Below, in pieces: positions 36,096 through 44,058 of a stretch of DNA of 64,000 bases. The position numbers and the translations under genes were made by a program. Below the pieces are notes generated by a model, which was not told where the DNA came from, made no database searches, and saw only the letters and a program-made list of their open reading frames with translations. This stretch comes from an uncultured Bacteroidia bacterium (GTDB lineage: Bacteria; Bacteroidota; Bacteroidia; Bacteroidales; UBA932): the NCBI GenBank assembly GCA_902784965.1, contig CACZWU010000005.1:1-64000 (forward strand), read 5' to 3'. The stretch's first letter is position 1. Each line of letters opens with the position of its first letter.

Positions 36096-36206
36096 TGTAA
36101 AGACATAGTCATAGCCCGTGCCAAAAATCCACATGCTTGATTTTTAGCACTTTACAGAATAAAGCAGGATGTAAAGAAACTTTACAGTTTTACAGAATGT
36201 GTAAAG
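36096..36206. promoter_or_regulatory. Phased array of TGTAAAG/CTTTACA half-sites
   Basis: TGTAAAG occurs at 36096-36102, 36170-36176 and 36200-36206, and its inverse CTTTACA at 36150-36156 and 36180-36186. A near copy TTTTACA is at 36188-36194, and TTTACAGAAT occurs at 36151-36160 and 36189-36198. Starts at about 36150, 36170, 36180, 36188 and 36200 fall close to a 10-base period. Bases 36170-36186 form a perfect 17-base palindrome. This is upstream of the small secreted gene at 35743-36054. Confidence 0.6.
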
Positions 36207-36226
36207 AGGAGCTACACTAATTTAGA

Positions 36227-36559
36227 TTATTCAGCTTCTTCGCTATCCTCGTGCAGGCCTACGGCGTGGGTGACAGGGAGGGAGAAGGCGATGCCTTTGC
36301 TCTTGGAATTGAGGCCGGCGTCTTGATAGAGCTTGTGCATCACGTCGTCCTTGATTTCTTTGGGAACGATGATCCACAGGATTTCCTTGTCGGGCTGGAT
36401 GGAGATGTTGTAAAATTCTTCCGCTTCCGGATTGGCGGTGCCACGCGCACGAAGGATGGTGCCGCCCTGGGCGCCGGCTTTCTTGGCCGCTTCCATCGCC
36501 TCTACGGCGAAACCTGCATTGACGATGCAGAAGATCATTTCGTATTTCTTGCTGTTCAT
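36227..36559 (-). CDS. PII-like regulatory protein
   Basis: The 110-residue protein has the ferredoxin-like pattern of P-II relatives: YEMIFCIVNAGFAVEAMEAAKKAG, a GGTILRARG segment matching the start of the T-loop region, then EILWIIVPKEIKDDVMHKLY and GIAFSLPV. It is the last gene of a four-frame leftward group with a second PII-like protein and a DUF1538 membrane gene. It overlaps the preceding gene by four bases. In this context it probably regulates the DUF1538 transporter, as PII-like proteins do for several membrane carriers; the ligand is not known. Confidence 0.75.
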   Translation of the reverse strand: MNSKKYEMIFCIVNAGFAVEAMEAAKKAGAQGGTILRARGTANPEAEEFYNISIQPDKEILWIIVPKEIKDDVMHKLYQDAGLNSKSKGIAFSLPVTHAVGLHEDSEEAE

Positions 36560-36939
36560 GGTTGAATGGTGCGCTTGTCGTTACTTAAAAAACCGTATAC
36601 CAGGGTGCCGATGATGCTGGAGAGCGGGACGGTGACGGCGATGCCGCCGCCCCCCTTGAGATGCGTGAAGTTGTCATCGAGCGCCTCGAGCAAGTCTTTC
36701 TCTTTGTCTTCCCGGACCACGCTGAAAATGGCCGCCCTGTTCGACTGATTGAGCCCCAGATAATTCATAATGGCCTTTTCCGATGTGCCGCTGGCCGGCA
36801 TCGACAGGTAGAGGTTCGCCTCCGACGACTGGATGAGATTGGTATAGAACCGGACTTTATCGCTGTGGATGATGGTGATAAGCAACTCCAACTTCTCCGG
36901 AGCGATGTTCTTGGTTATGGAAGGTTTGGCTGCGTCCAT
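36556..36939 (-). CDS. Second PII-like protein, partner of the DUF1538 gene
   Basis: The 127-residue protein starts two bases after the DUF1538 C-terminal frame and overlaps the next PII-like gene by four bases. Its fold pattern is again PII-like: KLELLITIIHSDKVRFYTNL, an AIFSVVREDKEKDLLEALDD helix, and GGGGIAVTVPLSSIIG near the end, comparable to GIAFSLPV in its neighbour. The N-terminal extension of about 14 residues and the shortened loop differ from classic GlnB. A joint regulatory role with the neighbour is inferred from the arrangement. Confidence 0.6.
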   Translation of the reverse strand: MDAAKPSITKNIAPEKLELLITIIHSDKVRFYTNLIQSSEANLYLSMPASGTSEKAIMNYLGLNQSNRAAIFSVVREDKEKDLLEALDDNFTHLKGGGGIAVTVPLSSIIGTLVYGFLSNDKRTIQP

Positions 36940-36941
36940 GG

Positions 36942-37577
36942 CTACTTGAAATAGATGATCTGTTCATCGTCGGCCGCCAGGATCCTGCGCATGGCCGCCT
37001 TGCTGCGGGAACGCTGGCTCACGACGGCACGGAAGCCGAGCATTTGGATGGTAATGAGCGGAGTCATGGCTACCATGGCCACGATACCGAAGGCCAGTGA
37101 AAGGACTTCCGTCTCTCCTTTCAGGGCGACACAGGCGCCGATGGCCATCGGGAGGATGAAACTCGATGTCAGCGGACCGCTGGCCACGCCGCCCGAGTCG
37201 AAAGCAATGGCGGTATAGAGTTTCGGAACATAGAACGACATTCCCAATGAGAGCAGATAGCCTGGAATCAGGTAGTAGAGCAGGGAGAAGTCGTAGATGA
37301 TGCGAATGATGGACAAGCCTATGGATAGTCCGACGCCGATGGAAAGGGCGATCATCATCTGGCGGCGGGTGACCTCACCGTTGGTGATGCTCTCCACCTG
37401 CTGGTTCAGCACATGGACGGCCGGCTCGGCCAGGACGACCACGCAGCCGATGATGAAACTCAGGATGATCAGGTAGGTCTGGTTGATGGAAGCCAACTCA
37501 ATGCCGATCCGGTAGCCGACAGGCATGAATCCTACCGCGACGGCGGTCAGGAAAATGACCAGCCCAAGAAAAGTCAT
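36942..37577 (-). pseudogene. C-terminal half of a broken DUF1538 membrane protein
   Basis: This frame encodes the second DUF1538 domain (FLGLVIFLTAVAVGFMPVGY, AEPAVHVLNQQVESITNGEV, IAFDSGGVASGPLTSSFILP). It is open further upstream to 37703, but that part overlaps the first half in another frame and reads as out-of-frame sequence. The ATG at 37577 (before TFLGLV) is the only plausible internal start and would give 211 residues. Compared with the first domain, about 40 residues of the domain start are missing, so the break is a deletion plus a frame change, not a single-base slip. It could still be made as a separate subunit. Confidence 0.6.
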
Positions 37578-38340
37578 CTGTCCAGATGCCTTTTTCCAGA
37601 ACGGCAGCCATCGAATAATCGGGTACGCTGTAACTGAGCTCTCCCTTCGAAAAAATAGACAGCAGCAGGACTGCGATGATAGGACCGATGGAGCAAAGGG
37701 CAATCAGGCCAAAGCTGTTCTCATTGGCCCTCCGCCCGCCGACGGTCAGGGCGATACCCACGCCCAGCGCCATGATGAAAGGCACGGTGATAGGACCAGT
37801 GGTGACGCCGCCGGAATCGAACGACAAGGGCAACAAATCGCCTTTGCCTGAGCCGAAGAGCACGGTGGCGATGGAAAAGAGCACCAGATAGTAGAAGAGC
37901 AGCAGACGGGTCAGGTCCACCCGTCTGATGATCTTGAGGACGGCCTGCATCAGGAAGAAGCCGACGCCCAGGCCTACCGTGACGATCAGTAACTTTCCGT
38001 TCATCAGCGAGGCCACCTGCTCGGCCAGGACAGCGAGATCCGGCTCGGCAATGGTAATCAGCACGCCCATCAGAAAACTGACGAGCAGCAGGATGGTGGC
38101 TTTCTTGCTCTTGGTAAGCCCTTCTCCGATGAAATGTCCCATCGGAGTCATGGCCAGATCGGCGCCCAGGTTGAACAAGCCGATGCCGACAATCAACGCC
38201 AGCGCGGAGATGCCGAAGACCAGCAGATCCCGTCCCGTCAGCGTCAGGTAGGGCGTCATCCCCAGGATGAAGACGATGATCCCCACCGGCAGGACAGAGG
38301 TCAGCGATTCTTTGAGCTTCAGGAACAGTGCTTTTCCCAT
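37498..38340 (-). pseudogene. N-terminal half of a broken DUF1538 membrane protein
   Basis: From the ATG at 38340 this frame encodes a complete first DUF1538 domain: VLPVGIIVFILGMTPYLTL, GADLAMTPMGHFIGEGL, AEPDLAVLAEQVASLMNGK and LSFDSGGVTTGPITVPFIMA. After about residue 245 (SYSVPDYSMAAV) the frame runs on into the second domain in the wrong reading phase (WAGHFPDRRRGRIHACRLP), which is not real membrane-protein sequence. Intact relatives carry both domains in one chain of roughly 500 residues. A TATCTTTG box lies six bases upstream of the start. The role of DUF1538 proteins is not established; transport is inferred. Confidence 0.65.
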
Positions 38341-38346
38341 ATCCTT

Positions 38347-38354
38347 CAAAGATA
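38347..38354 (-). promoter_or_regulatory. Candidate -7 box for the DUF1538/PII-like group
   Basis: The minus strand reads TATCTTTG, followed after six bases by the ATG at 38340. This predicts a leaderless or nearly leaderless transcript. No clear -33 element is seen. Confidence 0.45.
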
Positions 38355-38545
38355 CAAACTATTTCTTGAAGTTTTCTACTTTTTCGATGGGAACAATTTA
38401 CCTGTTTACACCAAAATCCACATAATTTCTTGAAAAACAGCCAAAAAAGTCTAGAATTTTTAGAAAGAAAATCATAGTCTGAGGTATATAATACAAATAA
38501 CCTGATAGTCTATGAAACTTGAACACTTTGATTCCCTTATTTCCC

Positions 38546-38578
38546 TTGCCAATAAAACAAGCAAAAAACCTATCTTTG
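38546..38578 (+). promoter_or_regulatory. Candidate promoter of the GH92 gene
   Basis: TTG at 38546-38548 and TATCTTTG at 38571-38578 are separated by 22 bases and resemble the Bacteroidota -33/-7 pair. The predicted start site leaves a leader of about 35 bases before the ATG at 38620. The rest of the 280-base AT-rich gap (38341-38619) shows nothing else I can name. Confidence 0.5.
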
Positions 38579-38619
38579 TGAAAAATGGACCTTAAGATAC
38601 TGTTTTCTCGGAACGCTTA

Positions 38620-40641
38620 ATGAAACGGACATTCTTCACCTTTCTTCTTCTCTTTCCCAGTCTGTTCACGGTTGCGCTGGCCCGGGACAACAGCCGCTAC
38701 GTAAACCTTTTTATGGGAACGGCGGGCGATCACGGGCAGGTAAGTCCGGCGGCCCAGCTCCCTTTCGGCCTGGCCTCCGTGTGCCCGGACAGCAAGGTCC
38801 CGTCCCACGTGGGGTATGATTTTGACGTGCCGGAGATTTCCGGCATCTCAGTTACGCGCGTCAGCGGCGTGGGCGGCAAGGGGGCCGGCGGCAACCTCAG
38901 GATCCTGCCGGCGAAAAAAGGGACGAAGGTATCCATTTTCAAGGACACGGAAGAGGCGGTTCCGGGGTACTATGCGACCCTGCTGGACAATGGCGTGGAG
39001 GCCCGACTGACGGCCACCCTCCACTGCGCCCTGGAGCAGTACCTGTTCCCGCAGGACAGCGATCCCACCTTGTACGTGGACTTTGACTCAGCCATCGACC
39101 ACCGGCGCAACAAGTCTTTCTATCAGATAGTGGACAACTGGACCGTCATCGGCTGGGTAGTTTCTTCCACCGTTTGCAACGCGGGCGCCTATAAACTATA
39201 TTTCTGCCTGCATACGAATGTTCCTTTCGATGTCGAATCCATGGACGCCCTCACCGCGCAGTTGCGCTTTCCCGATGGGACGCGTGCAGTAGAGGTCCGC
39301 ATCGGCCTGTCGTCCATCAGCGAAATGTCGGCAATGGCGGAACTGGAGGCCATTGCCGAGCATACGTTTGACCAGCATCGCGCCGATGCCGCCGCAGCCT
39401 GGGCTTCCGTTCTGGACAAGGTGGACGTGGAAGGCAGCACGCCAGAGCAGCGGACCCTGTTCTACACGAGTATGTACAGGGTATTCCTGAGTCCGTTCAA
39501 CGCCACTTATGGAGGGAAGTACATCGGTACGGATACCGTGCTGCGGGAAGCCCCCAACTGGACCTTTTACAGTGGATGGAGCATCTGGGACACGTACCGG
39601 GCCAAGTTCCCGCTGATTACCCTGCTGGCCCCGGAAGCGATGGCGGACATCTGCAGATCGCTGGTCAGCCTCTACCAAACCGGGAAAAAGAACTGGGCCA
39701 CGTTGCAGGAACCCGTCCCCACCGTGCGGACAGAGCATTCCCAGCTGACGCTGCTGGATGCCTGGGAAAAGGGGATCCGGGGCTTCGATCTGGAAGCCGC
39801 TTTTCCCGGAATGGAAGCGGAAGCGAAAGCCGGACGTTCCAAAGGCTCCGTGAACGGCCTGACGCGCAACTCCCCGGACCAGAAAATGGAGACCATCTAC
39901 GATCTCTGGGCAATGGGACAGATAGCCCGGATCATCGGCAAAGGACTGGCATCCATCCGCTATCTGGCCGAATCGGAAATACTGTTCCGAAAGACCTGGA
40001 AGAAAGAGTTTATGACCATTACGCCCGACTTTTCGCGTATGCGGTTAAACGGCCTGTATCAGGGAACGCGTTGGCAATACCGCTGGGCCGTACCGGTGTA
40101 CTCTGACAAGTTGATCGACTGGGTAGGTGAAGAGCAACTGGCCGATGAACTGAGCGAATTCTTCAGCCAGCACTTGTTCAATCAGGGGAATGAGCCGGAC
40201 ATCCAGACCCCCTTTATGTTCAATCTCTTCGGTCGCCCGGCAGCCACGGATTCCCTGGTCCACGCACTATTGACCGACGATACGATGATCCATCGCTACG
40301 GTGGCAATGCGGAGTATCCGGAACCCTTTGTGGGACGCGCGTTCCGCAACCTTCCGGACGGCTATGCTCCCGAAATGGACGAAGACGACGGCACGATGAG
40401 CGCCTGGTATATTTTCGCCCAGCTGGGCTTCTATCCAGTCCGTCTGGGAACGGAATATTATGAGTTGTTCACGCCGCTCTTCGACGAGGCCGTGCTGCAT
40501 CTCCCCGGCCACGACGTCAAGTTGATCCGTCGCTGCGCTCCTGCCTCCGCCCGTTCCGTCGTAGTGGACGGCGTTCCGCTCTCGGATTTCGCCATCACGC
40601 ACACTCAACTCACCCAAGCCGACGAAATCGTCTGGCTATAA
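38620..40641 (+). CDS. GH92 exo-alpha-mannosidase, secreted
   Basis: The 673-residue protein has a cleavable signal (LFTVALARDN). GH92 landmarks follow: YVNLFMGTAGDHGQVSPAAQLPFG near the start (a variant of the family opening), YTSMYRVFLSPF, YSGWSIWDTYR, and near the end the calcium/catalytic region EMDEDDGTMSAWYIFAQLG. These enzymes are calcium-dependent and invert configuration at terminal alpha-mannose. The length is about 70-90 residues under the common 740-760. It may act on alpha-mannosyl decorations or N-glycans instead of the plant beta-mannan. It has its own promoter and is not part of the upstream operon. Confidence 0.88.
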   Translation: MKRTFFTFLLLFPSLFTVALARDNSRYVNLFMGTAGDHGQVSPAAQLPFGLASVCPDSKVPSHVGYDFDVPEISGISVTRVSGVGGKGAGGNLRILPAKKGTKVSIFKDTEEAVPGYYATLLDNGVEARLTATLHCALEQYLFPQDSDPTLYVDFDSAIDHRRNKSFYQIVDNWTVIGWVVSSTVCNAGAYKLYFCLHTNVPFDVESMDALTAQLRFPDGTRAVEVRIGLSSISEMSAMAELEAIAEHTFDQHRADAAAAWASVLDKVDVEGSTPEQRTLFYTSMYRVFLSPFNATYGGKYIGTDTVLREAPNWTFYSGWSIWDTYRAKFPLITLLAPEAMADICRSLVSLYQTGKKNWATLQEPVPTVRTEHSQLTLLDAWEKGIRGFDLEAAFPGMEAEAKAGRSKGSVNGLTRNSPDQKMETIYDLWAMGQIARIIGKGLASIRYLAESEILFRKTWKKEFMTITPDFSRMRLNGLYQGTRWQYRWAVPVYSDKLIDWVGEEQLADELSEFFSQHLFNQGNEPDIQTPFMFNLFGRPAATDSLVHALLTDDTMIHRYGGNAEYPEPFVGRAFRNLPDGYAPEMDEDDGTMSAWYIFAQLGFYPVRLGTEYYELFTPLFDEAVLHLPGHDVKLIRRCAPASARSVVVDGVPLSDFAITHTQLTQADEIVWL

Positions 40642-40778
40642 CATGCAGGCCCAGCCGAACTTTAGAGATATTTCCTTGAGCAGGTTTCTGTCGCGGGCAG
40701 GAATGATCACGGAAACGGTTTGGCGCTGATGGTTTCGCTGATGACGGAGGCTTTGATGCCACCCGCGCTGAAATAAGT
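40642..40778 (-). other. Gene-free gap with a possible small-gene remnant
   Basis: Between the GH92 and ybaK stops one minus-strand frame reads TVSVIIPARDRNLLKEISLK followed by FGW and a stop at about 40642. It resembles the ends of small Bacteroidota proteins found next to toxin genes, but no start codon is available. Another frame reads ASVISETISAKPFP. This may be a decayed small gene or chance. Confidence 0.2.
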
Positions 40779-41255
40779 CTACAGCGGATAGATTCCTGCC
40801 CCCACGAAATCGATGAGGTCTTGCGGGGCGATTCTGAACTGGAGGCCGCGGACGCCGGCGCTCACGTAGATATGGTCGTAGAGCAGGGCACTTTCGTGGA
40901 TAAAGGTAGGGAAGGGCTTTTTCATGCCGATGGGCGAACAGCCGCCGCGGATGTAACCCGTGGTGGGCAGCAGTTCCTTCACATGCAGCATCTCGCAGTT
41001 CTTGTTGCCCGAGATGCGGGCCGCTACCTTGAGGTCCACTTCGAAATTGCCCGGGATCACGCACACGAAAAAGCCTGTCTTGTCGCCGCGCAGCACCAGC
41101 GTCTTGAACACCTGCTCGATGTCCTCACCCAACTGATCGGCGACGTGCTGCGCCGCCAGGTCGTTCTCGTCCACCTCGTAGGGGACCAGTTCGTAGGCGA
41201 CGCCGGCTGCGTCGAGCAGCCGGGCCGCATTGGTCTTCTCAATCTTCTTCGCCAT
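40779..41255 (-). CDS. ybaK: YbaK/EbsC-family Cys-tRNA(Pro) deacylase
   Basis: The 158-residue protein has the YbaK pattern: TNAARLLDAAGVAYELVPYE, QVFKTLVLRGDKTGFFVCVIPGN, and the conserved RGGCSPIGMKK segment of the active-site cleft. The length equals the family norm. Known members hydrolyse cysteine mischarged on tRNA(Pro) in the cytoplasm. It overlaps the end of the DUF3810 gene by 17 bases and ends the leftward group that begins with the HerA-like ATPase. Confidence 0.93.
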   Translation of the reverse strand: MAKKIEKTNAARLLDAAGVAYELVPYEVDENDLAAQHVADQLGEDIEQVFKTLVLRGDKTGFFVCVIPGNFEVDLKVAARISGNKNCEMLHVKELLPTTGYIRGGCSPIGMKKPFPTFIHESALLYDHIYVSAGVRGLQFRIAPQDLIDFVGAGIYPL

Positions 41256-42228
41256 GAGCGTGATCGTGAAAGTCGGAAAGCGACATCACCAGCCGCAGCA
41301 CCTGGCCGTAGTTGGCGGTGCCGTCGGCAATGCGGTTGGTCTTCAGGAACAAATTATAGTAGCGGTGCTGGAGGCGTGCGAGCCAGTTCCAACGCAGGTC
41401 GGCCCAGTGGAGCCGGGCCAGTTCCAGGTCGACGTAGACTTCGGGAATCAGGGTTTCCGACCAGGCTTCCCAGGCCTCCCGGCCGAGGATGGATCGGATG
41501 TTCGCCTGGGTATGGCTCAGGAGCATATACCAGCCGCTGTAGCGGACCGCCTGGTCGGCGGAAGCGCGGCAGGCCTCGAAGGCCCAGAAATTGGCTTCTG
41601 CTTCGCTGCTCACGCCCAGCACGTGGGAGTACTCGTGAGCATAGATGAAAGGGTATTCGAGCGGCGATACGTCGCGGTTGACGTGCAACTCGTCGAAGGC
41701 GGGTCCGATGTAGCCGAGCACGCCCACGGCGGAATGGAGCCGGTTGAAGATCATCCTTTTCGGATGCTGCCAGGGGCGGGGTTTGCACAGGCCGCATTCC
41801 TCCGGCAGGGCCGCATACCAGGCCTTGATTTCAGCCTCAATCTGCTTGGGGTCGACTTTTTCCACTTCGCACCAGTTCTCGTTGAGTTCTTCGGCGAACA
41901 CTTTCAGGAAGGCCTGGAGTTCGGCTTCCTCGTAGGGCATCGGCGTGGTGCCGGTGCGGGTATAGATGTCGCTGCGAAAATAGTTGAAGCCCCAGCCGAT
42001 GTAGAGCCAGGCCACGACGCCCAGCAGCAGGGCGAGCTCACCCAGCACGCATTTCCACCAGGGTTTGTGCTTCCGGATGGCGCGGACGATGATCCAGACG
42101 AACGCCAGGATAGCCACCACGATGGCCACTTCTGTCAGCGAGAAGCCGAAGGGAGAGGCCACCCACGAGAGGGCGGCCGACAGGCCGGGATAGATCCGCG
42201 TGGCGTAAAAATCGCCCCAGAGCGTCAT
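41239..42228 (-). CDS. DUF3810 membrane protein with metalloprotease-like HEYSH motif
   Basis: The 329-residue protein has three hydrophobic segments in the first 85 residues and a soluble domain after that. The soluble part contains YPFIYAHEYSHVLGVSSEAEANFWAF, cut here as HEYSH with a downstream E, which fits a zinc-binding HExxH-type site with a third glutamate ligand. DUF3810 proteins are widespread in Bacteroidota and have no assigned substrate as far as I know. It overlaps the upstream ATPase gene by four bases and ybaK by 17. Confidence 0.85.
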   Translation of the reverse strand: MTLWGDFYATRIYPGLSAALSWVASPFGFSLTEVAIVVAILAFVWIIVRAIRKHKPWWKCVLGELALLLGVVAWLYIGWGFNYFRSDIYTRTGTTPMPYEEAELQAFLKVFAEELNENWCEVEKVDPKQIEAEIKAWYAALPEECGLCKPRPWQHPKRMIFNRLHSAVGVLGYIGPAFDELHVNRDVSPLEYPFIYAHEYSHVLGVSSEAEANFWAFEACRASADQAVRYSGWYMLLSHTQANIRSILGREAWEAWSETLIPEVYVDLELARLHWADLRWNWLARLQHRYYNLFLKTNRIADGTANYGQVLRLVMSLSDFHDHAHGEED

Positions 42229-43856
42229 TTGAGGATACTCTTCAGGATGTCGTTGGTCACCTTGCGGGTGGCGGTGTTCACGGCGGTCTTCGCGGCTTTC
42301 TTCACGACGGAGTCGCTGTTCTTGCTGCTGGTGCTCTTCTTGGTGGAAGAACTGCTCTTCTTGGTGCTGCCTCCGCCGATGCTCTTGGCAATCTGGGTGC
42401 CGGCGCTGCGGGCGAAGCTCGTCGCGGCGGCGGCTATCATTGTGCCGAGGATGGTGCGGCCGATGCCGCTCTTCTTTGACTTCTCCTTGGCCTTCTGCTC
42501 TTTTTCCTTGGCTTTGGCTTCTTTTTCTTTCTCGAGGGCCTGGCGCTCTTTTTCCTTCTCCTCCTCGAGCTTCTGGTTGACTTCGGTGAGCACTTCGTAT
42601 GCGCTTTCGCGGTCGAAGAAGCTCTCGTATTCCTTAAGCTTGCGCGGGGCGGCAGCCTGGATGTCCATGCGCTGGCCGGGGGTGATGGCACCGATCTGGC
42701 TCAGCGGGAAGAGGATCTTGGCGCGCTCCACGATGCTCGGAGCACCTTTCTCGTCGAGGAACGAGACGAGGGCTTCGCCGGTGCCCAGGTCGAGGATGGC
42801 ATCTTCAGTCTTGAAATCGGGGTTGGTGCGGAAGGTCTGGGCAGCTGCTCGCACGGCTTTCTGGTCCTGCGGGGTATAGGCGCGCAGGGCGTGCTGCACG
42901 CGGTTGCTGAGCTGAGCCAGGACGCTGACGGGTACGTCGCTGGGGACCTGGGTGATGAAGTAGATGCCCACGCCCTTGGAGCGGATGAGGCGGATCACCT
43001 GTTCGATCTTGTCGACGAGGGCCTTGGAGGTGCCGTCAAAGAGCATGTGGGCTTCGTCGAAGAAGAACACGAACTTCGGCAGGTCGAGGTCGCCGACCTC
43101 AGGGAGTTTGGCGTAAAGTTCGGTCATCAGCCACAGCAGATAGGTGGAGTAAAGTTTCGGGTTCATCATCAACTTGTCGGCGGCCAGCACGTTCATCACG
43201 CCGCGGCCGTTTTCCACGGCAAAGAGGTCGGCTACGTCGAAGGCGGGCTCGCCGAAGAATTTGTCGCCACCTTCGCTTTCGATCTGCAGCACGGCGCGCT
43301 GGATGGCGCCGATGCTGGCGGCGGCGATGTTGCCATATTCAGTGGTGAACCTGGCGGCGTTCTTGCCGACGAAGTCGAGCATCAGTTTCAGGTCTTTCAG
43401 GTCGATGAGCAGCAGGTTGTTGTCGTCGGCGATGCGGAACACGGCGTTGAGGACGCCGGCCTGGACCTCAGACAGCTCCATGAGGCGGGCCAGCAGTTGC
43501 GGGCCCATGGCCGAGACGGTGGCACGCATGGGGAAGCCCTGTTCGCCGAACACGTCGAAGAAGCGGGTGGGGCAGCCGGAGAACTGAGGGTTCTCGATGC
43601 CGAACTCGGGCATGCGTTTTTCGATGAAGCCGCTGAGTTTGCCGGGCTGGCTGATGCCGCTCAGGTCGCCTTTCATGTCGGCCATGAAGCAGGGGACGCC
43701 GGCCTGGGAGAAGGTTTCGGCGAGGACCTGCAGGGTGACGGTTTTGCCGGTGCCGGTGGCGCCGGCGATCAGGCCGTGGCGGTTGGCCATCTTTCCTACG
43801 AGGTTGATGTTTCCGTTTTTGCTGTGCGCAATGTAAAGTTGTCCGTCCTTAAGCAT
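42225..43856 (-). CDS. HerA-like (DUF853) P-loop ATPase
   Basis: The 543-residue protein has a Walker A motif in GLIAGATGTGKTVTLQ (about residues 28-43) and a Walker B in KFVFFFDEAHMLF. It has the DUF853 pattern MKGDLSGISQPG and QTFRTNPDFKTEDAI. The last 120 residues are a Lys/Glu-rich coiled region (EKEKERQALEKEKEAKAKEK) followed by a Ser/Thr/Lys-rich tail. Relatives are called HerA-like helicases, and a DNA-translocating role is assumed but not proven. It starts the leftward group with DUF3810 and ybaK. Confidence 0.88.
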   Translation of the reverse strand: MLKDGQLYIAHSKNGNINLVGKMANRHGLIAGATGTGKTVTLQVLAETFSQAGVPCFMADMKGDLSGISQPGKLSGFIEKRMPEFGIENPQFSGCPTRFFDVFGEQGFPMRATVSAMGPQLLARLMELSEVQAGVLNAVFRIADDNNLLLIDLKDLKLMLDFVGKNAARFTTEYGNIAAASIGAIQRAVLQIESEGGDKFFGEPAFDVADLFAVENGRGVMNVLAADKLMMNPKLYSTYLLWLMTELYAKLPEVGDLDLPKFVFFFDEAHMLFDGTSKALVDKIEQVIRLIRSKGVGIYFITQVPSDVPVSVLAQLSNRVQHALRAYTPQDQKAVRAAAQTFRTNPDFKTEDAILDLGTGEALVSFLDEKGAPSIVERAKILFPLSQIGAITPGQRMDIQAAAPRKLKEYESFFDRESAYEVLTEVNQKLEEEKEKERQALEKEKEAKAKEKEQKAKEKSKKSGIGRTILGTMIAAAATSFARSAGTQIAKSIGGGSTKKSSSSTKKSTSSKNSDSVVKKAAKTAVNTATRKVTNDILKSILK

Positions 43857-43896
43857 ATTGTTTGTTATTTGTTTTCTTCGTTTCTCTTTTTCTGCG

Positions 43897-44045
43897 GCTT
43901 GTGCCAGGCGCTCTGGAAGTTGCTTCTCGGACCGACTCGCAAGCGAGTCTCCCTCCCAAAGCCAGGGCTTTGGGCCCCTCCCGCTATCAACCGCGGGTGG
44001 TTAGGGTCCTCGAAGCAACATTCCACCCGCGCCATGATGGCACAA
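43897..44045 (+). repeat. Structured dispersed repeat, copy A
   Basis: This element of about 149 bases fills most of the 202-base gap between the ATPase and LD-carboxypeptidase genes. It matches, in inverted orientation, 55088-55235. The ends form an imperfect inverted repeat: GTGCC with GGCAC, GGCGC with GCGCC, TGGAA with TTCCA, TTGCTTC with GAAGCAA, GGACC with GGTCC. Inside are three hairpins: GACTCG/CGAGTC, CCCAAAGCC/GGCTTTGGG and CCCGC/GCGGG. The whole can fold like a multi-arm cloverleaf. The remaining bases of the gap hold no gene. Confidence 0.8.
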
Positions 44046-44058
44046 TCCTTATCGTCTA

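Noticed and set aside
36055..36226. Plasmid-type replication iterons
   Set aside because: TTTACA repeats look iteron-like, but no replication initiator gene is near and the sites are mixed in orientation, which fits an operator better.
43897..44045. tRNA or tmRNA
   Set aside because: The cloverleaf-like fold lacks an acceptor end, a T-loop consensus and an anticodon arm of proper size.
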